Assembly: GCA_052390275.1 (NCBI GenBank)
Contig: JBQTHD010000042.1
Span: 1-34,704, forward strand
Source of the DNA: JBQTHD01 sp052390275
GTDB taxonomy: Bacteria > Actinomycetota > Acidimicrobiia > Acidimicrobiales > AC-14
Direction: 5' to 3'
DNA: 34,704 bases
Shown: in pieces, positions 7,220 to 13,951 of the stretch
Layout of the letters: every line of letters starts with the position of its first letter
Position numbering within the stretch: the stretch's first letter is position 1
Notes under the pieces: model-generated
Databases searched by the model: none
Seen by the model: the letters and a program-made list of their open reading frames with translations, nothing else
Told to the model about the DNA's origin: nothing
Made by a program: the position numbers and the translations under genes

Positions 7220-8338
7220 GTGGACCCCACCTACCCAGAAGCCCAAGACGTTCACCCCGAGCCCACCGGGCGGATCCCCGAGGGCGGGTCGAGGCCCCGC
7301 CGGGTACGCCGGCCGTTCTCGATCGGTGGTCTGGTGGGAACGGCGGTGGCCGCGGTGGTGCTGGCCGCAAGCTTCATCCGGCTTCCGTTCGACACCGTTT
7401 CGCCCGGAGAAACCCGCGATGTGGGCCCCCTGGTCAAGATTTCGGATCAGCCCACCTTCGCTCACCGGGGCCAGTTTCTGACCACCACCGTGGCGGTGCG
7501 CACAGGGGTGAATCCGTTGCAGGCGGCGCTGGGATGGGTGGATCCGACCACCGACGTGCTCGAGCGCCGGGTGGTGCGGGGTGATCTGCCGGAGCCCGCC
7601 TTCGACCGGCTCAACCAGGAGGCCATGGCCGACTCCAAGACGGCGGCTCAGGTGGTGGCGCTGCGGCATCTGGGCTTCGAGGACCTCGGGGTGGGGGCCG
7701 AAATCGTGGCCGTGGACCGCAGCTATCCGGCGGCACCCAAGATTCGCCCCGGGGACGTGATCGTGTCCATCGACGCCGACGCCATCGTCGACAGCCCTTC
7801 TGCGGTGGAAGCCATTCTGTCCCGCAGGCCAGACGACGAGGTGACGATCGGACTCCAGTCGGCCGAGGGGTCTTCGCGCCGGGAGGTGGTCACCCTTGGT
7901 CGGGGCCCGGAGGATCAGGCCCGCCTGGGCGTCCAACTTCGAACCAAGGTGTCCACCCCCTTTCCCATCGAGATCGCCTCGGGTGACGTCTCCGGCCCCT
8001 CGGCCGGCCTGGCCTACGGCCTGGAGATCCTCGACCGGCTGACCCCGGGGGACCTGACCGGCATGTCCACGGTGGCAGTCACCGGAGAACTGTTCGACGA
8101 CGGAACGGTGGGAGCGGTCGGGGGCGTTCGCCAAAAAGCCCTGGGCGTGGCCCGGGCCGGGGCGACTGTCTTCGTTGTGCCCAAGGACAACGCCGAGGAG
8201 GCTCGTGAGGCGGCCGGGTCCCGACTCCAGGTGGTGGCCGTCGAGAACTTCGACCAGGCACTGGAGGGGTTGTCCCGGCTGGAGGGAAGCAACGCCCTGG
8301 CCCTGAGGGCGCCGGGCTCCGACCGCAACCAGGGCTGA
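7220..8338 (+). CDS. PDZ and Lon-like (S16) membrane peptidase, YlbL family
   Basis: From GTG 7220, with AAGG about 12 bases upstream, the product is about 372 residues. It has a basic N-terminus, one transmembrane helix (about 32-55, GTAVAAVVLAASFIRL), a beta-rich region, a PDZ domain (about 150-230, RPGDVIVSIDADAI), and a C-terminal Lon-type protease domain. The Ser-Lys dyad is present: Ser261 in SGPSAG and Lys306 in GGVRQKALG, at the usual spacing of about 45 residues. This is the extracytoplasmic YlbL-type domain order; the protease domain lacks the AAA+ module of true Lon, so it works without ATP. The last codons lie in the first copy of a 36-bp tandem repeat. An ATG at 7169 is an alternative start. 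Confidence 0.88.
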   Translation: MDPTYPEAQDVHPEPTGRIPEGGSRPRRVRRPFSIGGLVGTAVAAVVLAASFIRLPFDTVSPGETRDVGPLVKISDQPTFAHRGQFLTTTVAVRTGVNPLQAALGWVDPTTDVLERRVVRGDLPEPAFDRLNQEAMADSKTAAQVVALRHLGFEDLGVGAEIVAVDRSYPAAPKIRPGDVIVSIDADAIVDSPSAVEAILSRRPDDEVTIGLQSAEGSSRREVVTLGRGPEDQARLGVQLRTKVSTPFPIEIASGDVSGPSAGLAYGLEILDRLTPGDLTGMSTVAVTGELFDDGTVGAVGGVRQKALGVARAGATVFVVPKDNAEEAREAAGSRLQVVAVENFDQALEGLSRLEGSNALALRAPGSDRNQG

Positions 8339-8426
8339 GCGATGCCGCCGGGCTCCGACCGCAACCAGGGCTGAGCGAGCCCGCCGGGCTCCGACCGCAA
8401 CCAGGGCTGAGCGAGGCCGCCGGGCC
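8311..8426. repeat. 36-bp tandem repeat, about 3.2 copies
   Basis: GCCGGGCTCCGACCGCAACC starts at 8311, 8347 and 8383, and a partial copy starts at 8419, an exact 36-base period with copies nearly identical. The first copy encodes the last residues and stop of the S16 peptidase gene, so the array appears to have grown from the gene's 3' end. Each unit contains CAGGGCTGAGCGA, so each carries a TGA in the gene's frame. There are no spacers, so it is not a CRISPR array. Confidence 0.92.
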
Positions 8427-8464
8427 GGCAAGGTGAAAGGTCCGAGACACGATGTGCAGCCAGG

Positions 8465-11110
8465 GTGTCTACTAGTGCCCTGACCAGCCCTCCTCCGCCC
8501 CAACTCCTGTTCGCCGCGGAGTTCGCCACCTTCCTGGTGGCCGTGGCCGGGGCCAGCGTTGGATTGCTGCGGCCATTTCTGCTCGAGGCGGATCGAAGGA
8601 GCCGGTTGATGATGGCCGCCGGCTTCGTGGCCCTGGGCGTGGCGTCTTTCCTGCGGGGGTCGCTGCTGGTCGGCTTCGGGGACCCCTTCGCCGTGGTGGC
8701 TACCGGGGCTGGCATCGTCGCCATGGGCACCGGCGCCCTGGGGTGGCATGGTGCGCCGGCCCGCCGCTGGCTGTGGGTGGCGCTCGGTTTGATGGCGGGA
8801 GCGGAGGCGGCCCTGGTGCTCGACCTGCCCTGGGTGGCCGCCGCTACGCGGGGCGCCGGAGCCTGCGCGGTCGGCGTGATCCTGGTCGGCTCCGCCCGCA
8901 GGTCCATCCCCGCCCGTTTTGCCATGACCATGGCCGCAACCCTGTTGGGCGTGGTGATGGCCCTGGCCGTGGCGCTGTCGGTGGTGGTGGGTCGGACTGT
9001 GGCGACCGAGGGACGTCGTCGGGTGTCGGCCCGGGCCGGGGCCGAGGCGGCGGAAATAGTTCGTGCAGCCGCTATCGACAGCGTCGGCAGCGCCCGCCTG
9101 GGAGCCCTGACCCTGCAGGGCAGCCGCGCCGGCGAGGTGGCTGGCCTGCTCGCGGGCGCCGGGGGGTCGATCCCACCCGCGGCGGTGGCCGGGATTGCCG
9201 CCGATCTGCGCCTGCTGGCCGATCAGGATCTGCTGGCGGCAGACGGCCCCCTGCTGTTCGCTGGCCCCGAGGGCCAGATCCTGGTGGCCCAACGGGTCAC
9301 CCAACCCGCCGCTGACCGGTTGGTGCGCTCGCCGGCGGTAGCCCAGGTACTCACCGGTCGGGCCGAGTCAGCTTCGGCTGTCGAGGTGATCGATGGGCGG
9401 GGCCTGGCGGTGGGAGCCCACCGGGTGACCACCCGCCAGGACCAGGTGACTGTTCTGGCCGGAGTCATCGTGGCTACGCGGGCCCTCGACGACGACTATC
9501 TCGACGGGCGCACCCGGGCCGACCCGTCCCTGACCCTGGCCCTGACCGACGGAACAACCGTTTCAGCCACCAGCGGAGCCGACCTCACCCAGGACGCTGT
9601 TCGCCGACTGGCATCCCGGGCCCTGGCTCGCAACCGGAGCGTTTCCGGGGTCGACGATGGCTTGTTTCTGGCCGCCGAACAGGTCAGAGACGGCGACGGC
9701 CCGGCGGTCCTGGTGGTGTTGTCGGCCGTTTCCGCCAACACCGATCTGGCTCGAGCGCCGCTTTTTCGGGTGCTCTTCGGCGTCGCCCTGGCCGCCGCGC
9801 TCGGAGCCTTCGTACTGGCCGTCGCGGTGGGTGAGCGCATCGGTCGGGGTTTGGGCCGTCTGGCCGGCGCGGCCCGGCGGATCTCCCAGGGGGATCTGTC
9901 GGTCCGGGCGTCGGTCAGCAGCACCGACGAGGTTGGGGCCCTGGGAACAGCGTTCAACTCCATGGCCGGCTCGATCGAGGAACTGGCCCGGGAGCTGCGC
10001 GACTCCATGGACCAGGAAGTATCGGCTCGCGGGCGACTCCAGGCGGTGGTGGCCGGCATGGGTGAGGCTCTGGTGGCCGTCGATGCCCGGGGCTGCGTCG
10101 TCGAGTTCAACCCGGCGGCCGAGCGGCTGTTCGGTCTGGAGGTGGCCGAGGTGATGGGTCGCCGGCTCAACGAATTCGCCACCATCGGCGACGGATCTGG
10201 TCGGGACCTGGCCGAATCGTTCAGCCGTCCGGTGGATCGACCGGTGGTCACTGCAGCCTCCGTGGCCCTTCCCGGCCAGGGCCCCATACCGGTGGCCCTG
10301 TCGGTGGCGGCGTTGCCCGGAGGATCCGGCGGCAGCGAGGGGAACGTCCTGGTACTGCGAGACGTCCGGGCTGAGCGGGAGGCCGAACGGGTCAAGGCGG
10401 CGCTACTTGCCAACATCAGCCATGAGTTGCGGACACCCCTGGTCCCGGTCAAGGGCTATGCCCAGCTACTTCTGAGCCGGGATCTGCCCACCGAGCGGGC
10501 CAACGAACTGCTCGGCCACATCGTCACCGCCGCCGACCGCCTCGAGTCCACGGTGGCCCGGCTTCTGGCGGTGGCCGCCGACGACCGCACGGGGTCCCGC
10601 GAGGCTCTGGACCCGGGCGAGGTGGTTGAGGGAGTGGCCATAGGGTGGCGGGCCCGGGTGGGGGCCAGCCATCGTGTGGTCGCCGTGGTCGAGGCCGATC
10701 TGCCCCCGGTGATGGGGGATCGCTCACGCCTTACCCAGGGTCTCGATGAGTTGGTGTCCAACGCGGTGAAGTTCGCACCTGACGGCGGGGACGTGACCAT
10801 CGGGGCCTCGGTCGGCGGGCGTCACCATGGTGAGGAGCCGACGGTGGCCTTTTCAGTGTCCGACCAGGGAATCGGCGTGGCCCCCGGGCGGCTCGACGAG
10901 TTGTTCGAGGCCTTTGTGCAGGCAGACGGGTCCGATACCCGGGAGTTCGGGGGAATGGGGCTGGGGCTGACCCTGGCCCGGCGTGCCGCTGAGTGGCACG
11001 GTGGGACGCTGGAGGCTCGATCCACTCCGGGCGTGGGGTCGACCTTTACCATCCGGCTCCCCGTTCTCCCGGGCGCAGTCGGAGCACCGGAGACGGCCCT
11101 GGACGATTAG
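8465..11110 (+). CDS. Hybrid-membrane sensor histidine kinase (HAMP-PAS-HisKA-HATPase)
   Basis: This is an 881-residue sensor kinase. The N-terminus (about 1-185) has six or so transmembrane helices. A probable extracytoplasmic sensing domain of about 245 residues follows, then a helix at about 433-456, a HAMP linker (to about 512, STDEVGALGTAFNSMA), a PAS domain (about 525-640, GEALVAVDARG and FNPAAERLFGLE), the dimerisation box NISHELRTPL with phospho-acceptor His653, and the ATPase domain with N box ELVSNAVKFAPDGG (about 760), G1 SDQGIGVAPG (about 798) and G2 GGMGLGLTLARR (about 830). GTG 8465 directly follows the tandem repeats, so any promoter must lie in or beside them. No response regulator gene is in the window; the partner must be elsewhere. 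A 42-base gap precedes the next gene. Confidence 0.9.
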   Translation: MSTSALTSPPPPQLLFAAEFATFLVAVAGASVGLLRPFLLEADRRSRLMMAAGFVALGVASFLRGSLLVGFGDPFAVVATGAGIVAMGTGALGWHGAPARRWLWVALGLMAGAEAALVLDLPWVAAATRGAGACAVGVILVGSARRSIPARFAMTMAATLLGVVMALAVALSVVVGRTVATEGRRRVSARAGAEAAEIVRAAAIDSVGSARLGALTLQGSRAGEVAGLLAGAGGSIPPAAVAGIAADLRLLADQDLLAADGPLLFAGPEGQILVAQRVTQPAADRLVRSPAVAQVLTGRAESASAVEVIDGRGLAVGAHRVTTRQDQVTVLAGVIVATRALDDDYLDGRTRADPSLTLALTDGTTVSATSGADLTQDAVRRLASRALARNRSVSGVDDGLFLAAEQVRDGDGPAVLVVLSAVSANTDLARAPLFRVLFGVALAAALGAFVLAVAVGERIGRGLGRLAGAARRISQGDLSVRASVSSTDEVGALGTAFNSMAGSIEELARELRDSMDQEVSARGRLQAVVAGMGEALVAVDARGCVVEFNPAAERLFGLEVAEVMGRRLNEFATIGDGSGRDLAESFSRPVDRPVVTAASVALPGQGPIPVALSVAALPGGSGGSEGNVLVLRDVRAEREAERVKAALLANISHELRTPLVPVKGYAQLLLSRDLPTERANELLGHIVTAADRLESTVARLLAVAADDRTGSREALDPGEVVEGVAIGWRARVGASHRVVAVVEADLPPVMGDRSRLTQGLDELVSNAVKFAPDGGDVTIGASVGGRHHGEEPTVAFSVSDQGIGVAPGRLDELFEAFVQADGSDTREFGGMGLGLTLARRAAEWHGGTLEARSTPGVGSTFTIRLPVLPGAVGAPETALDD

Positions 11111-11152
11111 GTCCCCGGTTCTGGGCTGAACAGCGCCTACGCTCGCCGCCGC

Positions 11153-13831
11153 GTGAAGAAAGACCAGCCCACAGGCCCTGGCGGGCCAGAAGCCCTAACT
11201 CCGGCGACGTTGGCCAGCCACTCCTTCACCCACGTCTTCCGGGGCTTCAACATCGAAGAAGTTCGTGTCCTGCTGGCCGCAGCCTCGGCGGCATGGGCCG
11301 AGTCGCAAGCCCGGGCCGAAGCGCTGGCCCAGGAGGTGGCGGCGATGGCATCGGTGCCTCCAGGCACCGGCCCCGGGACCAACTCCGGGACCAACTCCGG
11401 GACCACCGGGGCGGACTCAGCCGCGGTGAACAGCGCTGAACCTGGCCAGCCGGGTATGGATCGTGCCGACGCTGGTCGCCCGCTCCTGTCCGAGGCCGCC
11501 GGCGGGGTGGTCGACACGTTGGCCGACAAAGCGCGTGGCGCGGCGGCCGACGACCGACCCGACAACGAGCCCCGGCGGCGAGCGGCCGAGGTTCTGGCGG
11601 GGGTTCGGGACCAGGCGGCTGCGGAGATGGAGGCGGCCCGGGAACGGGCCGGCCAGATCCTGGGCGAGGCGGAGGCAGTGGTTCACGCCCGGGCAGCGGA
11701 GGCCTCGACCCGGGCCGTTCAACTCATTGCCGAGGCCCGCCAACAGGCCAAGAACATCCTCGACGAGGCCAACCTGGAGGCTCAGGCCATCGTCAGTTCG
11801 GCCATTATCGAGGGCCGGGACCTGGTGGGTGAGGCTCGTTCGCTACGCCAGCGGACCCTGAGCGACCTCCATCGGCGGCGTCAGGTGGCCGAACTGCAGA
11901 TCGACCAGTTGAGAGCCGGTCGGGCGCGGCTGGCCCAGGCGGTCGAGGCCGTCCGCCAGAGCCTGGAGACAATGACCCGGGAGTTGTCGATGGCCGAGCC
12001 CGACGCCCGGCGAGCGGCAGAGGCCATCGGCCGCCGGGCCACCAACCGGCCCGGACCTGACCCGGCCCCCCGGCCCTCCCATCGGAACTCTGGTCGAGCC
12101 GAACACGATCCTCGGTTGGGAAGCTCACGCCCGGGGTCGGCCCGCCCCCATACCGCCCCCGGGTCCACCGCTCGCACCGAATCGGACGCACCCGTGGCGG
12201 AGTCCGCGAGGTGGCTGCCCAGGCCGGCGCGCCGGGAATCGTCGATCGTCATGGCGGGTCCGGGTCACGCGGCTCCGCCGCCCGAACCAGCCTCCAGCCG
12301 GCGGGAGGACGACGCCGAATCGGGCAGGGCCATGTCCCGACCGGTATTGAAGGGCCAGCGTGCCGGTAGTCCGCCCCGGGTCCGTCCCCAGTCGGTGACT
12401 GAGGCGTCCTTGGTTGGAGCCGGCGCGGTCCCCGACATCGGGCTGGTTCCCGCCACGGCCGATCCGCTGGACGGGCATGCCGACGCCAAGGCGACCGAGC
12501 CCAATCGGGTGGCAGAGAGTTTGGACGTCATTGTCGCCGAGCCGAAACCGATTGACCAGCCCCCGGTCGCCACGGCCACCGAGCCGGAGTCGATCGACGA
12601 CAGTTCGGGCACCGCTGCCGCTGCGGATTCCCCGGAGACTGAGATTTCGGACCCGATGAACGAGAGGTCCAGCGCACGCGACGACGTCGAGGCGCCTCAC
12701 CTCGACGAGGCGGCACCCCAGGACCGTGGCGTCGAGGCCGACCCCGTCGATTCAGGGCCTGGCCAGGTCACCGTCACTGGGCGAGCGACCCACGCGGTCG
12801 ACGACCTCTTCGCCCGCATTCGGGCGGATCAACGCCGCCAGGCCGGACGCCGGCGACCAGGGCGCTCAAGCCAGTCTGGCCCCCCGGTGGAACAACCGAC
12901 TGCCCTCCCCAGCGAACCACCCCAGGGTGAACCCGCCCGGGGGATTACAACCCCGGGAGAACCAGCCAGCGGCCAGGCTTCACCGCAGGGATCTCGCCCG
13001 ACCACCGATCGAGAGGTCGCTTCGGGCCCGATGGGCGGGGCAATCGGCGGAGATGCCGCCGTGGGGGCAGCAGCGACGGAGACCGATGGTGCAGACGAGC
13101 AGGCCCTCGCCAACCGGGACCGACTCCTTGATCCGTTGGAGGCTCAGCTCAACCGGTCTCTCAAGCGGGTCCTTCAGGACGAGCAGAGCGAACTGTTGGA
13201 TCGAATTCGCCGCAGCCGGGGCCATCTCGATGGGGTCCTGGCCACCCCGGCCGAGCAGGTCGAGCGCTACACCCTGGCCGCCCTGGGGGCTTTGACAGCG
13301 GCGGCGGCGGCCGGGGCCGCCTTTGCCGGCCGGCCGGGGGCCGAACTTGATGTCGCTCCGCTGGCCGAGGAACTTGCCCACTCCCTGGCCGATGCGCTCC
13401 GGGGCCGGGTGGCGACCATCTTGACCGCCGAAGCGGATGCGGGTTCGGGAGCCGATCGCCGGGCGACGGCCTCGGCGCCGGCATCGGGTGGCCGAGGCGA
13501 GTCCCGACGATCGGTAGCGGGGTCCGGCCGGGAGCGGCTGGGTCCGGCGGAGCGGGTCAGCGCCGTCTACCGCCAGTGGAAGCTCCAACACATCCCCGGC
13601 CTGGTCCGCCACCACCTGGCCCTGGCCTTCAACGCTGGAGCTTTCGAGGCCACGGCTTCAGATCAGCCCATGCGGTGGGTGGTGGACGACGACGACCGGC
13701 GCTGCCCGGACTGCGACGACAACGCCCTGGCCGGTCCGCTGACCCGGGGAACGCCCTATCCGACCGGGCAGTGCCATCCTCCCGCCCACAATGGTTGCCG
13801 TTGCCTCCTGGTTCCAATGGAGTCGCCGTAG
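11153..13831 (+). CDS. DivIVA-domain coiled-coil protein with phage-head (MuF)-like C-terminus
   Basis: This 892-residue protein has GTG start 11153. Residues about 14-65 resemble the DivIVA/GpsB N-terminal domain (LTPATLASHSFTHVFRGFNIEEVRVLL), which binds curved membrane and septal sites. A coiled coil rich in Glu/Ala/Arg spans about 125-285, followed by a long disordered Pro/Ser/Asp-rich region (about 285-650). Helical segments precede a C-terminal module (about 800-892) that carries CPDCDD, TGQCHPPAHNGCRC and a terminal LLVP. This Cys/His pattern is like the C-terminus of SPP1 gp7/Mu gpF minor head proteins. A 12-base tandem repeat (11374-11409) encodes the NSGT repeats. I know of no standard protein with this domain pair. 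Its function is unknown; a polar or division-site scaffold is an inference from the N-terminus. Confidence 0.7.
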   Translation: MKKDQPTGPGGPEALTPATLASHSFTHVFRGFNIEEVRVLLAAASAAWAESQARAEALAQEVAAMASVPPGTGPGTNSGTNSGTTGADSAAVNSAEPGQPGMDRADAGRPLLSEAAGGVVDTLADKARGAAADDRPDNEPRRRAAEVLAGVRDQAAAEMEAARERAGQILGEAEAVVHARAAEASTRAVQLIAEARQQAKNILDEANLEAQAIVSSAIIEGRDLVGEARSLRQRTLSDLHRRRQVAELQIDQLRAGRARLAQAVEAVRQSLETMTRELSMAEPDARRAAEAIGRRATNRPGPDPAPRPSHRNSGRAEHDPRLGSSRPGSARPHTAPGSTARTESDAPVAESARWLPRPARRESSIVMAGPGHAAPPPEPASSRREDDAESGRAMSRPVLKGQRAGSPPRVRPQSVTEASLVGAGAVPDIGLVPATADPLDGHADAKATEPNRVAESLDVIVAEPKPIDQPPVATATEPESIDDSSGTAAAADSPETEISDPMNERSSARDDVEAPHLDEAAPQDRGVEADPVDSGPGQVTVTGRATHAVDDLFARIRADQRRQAGRRRPGRSSQSGPPVEQPTALPSEPPQGEPARGITTPGEPASGQASPQGSRPTTDREVASGPMGGAIGGDAAVGAAATETDGADEQALANRDRLLDPLEAQLNRSLKRVLQDEQSELLDRIRRSRGHLDGVLATPAEQVERYTLAALGALTAAAAAGAAFAGRPGAELDVAPLAEELAHSLADALRGRVATILTAEADAGSGADRRATASAPASGGRGESRRSVAGSGRERLGPAERVSAVYRQWKLQHIPGLVRHHLALAFNAGAFEATASDQPMRWVVDDDDRRCPDCDDNALAGPLTRGTPYPTGQCHPPAHNGCRCLLVPMESP

Positions 13832-13843
13832 GCCACCCGGGTC

Positions 13844-13871
13844 CCGGCCGGTCGTAGTGGCTACCGGCCGG
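13844..13871. terminator. Hairpin after the DivIVA-domain gene
   Basis: CCGGCCGGT (13844-13852) and ACCGGCCGG (13863-13871) form a perfect 9-bp stem with a 10-base loop, 13 bases after the stop of the DivIVA-domain gene. There is no T-run, as is usual for high-GC Actinobacteria. It probably ends the upstream transcript. Confidence 0.5.
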
Positions 13872-13951
13872 TTGGCCGAGGCCACCACCACTGATCGAAG
13901 AACCCCCAGGCGCCCCGTGGACCCGGAAGTCACGGCACTAGGGTCGCCGGA

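Noticed and set aside
5411..8426. CRISPR arrays at the 30-bp and 36-bp repeats
   Set aside because: Copies are directly adjacent with no spacers, and no cas gene is near.
6791..9304. Long minus-strand open frame of about 837 codons across the S16 peptidase and kinase genes
   Set aside because: It lies antisense to two genes with clear family motifs, and its composition (Gly/His/Gln/Arg-rich, no domains) is that of a GC-rich shadow frame.
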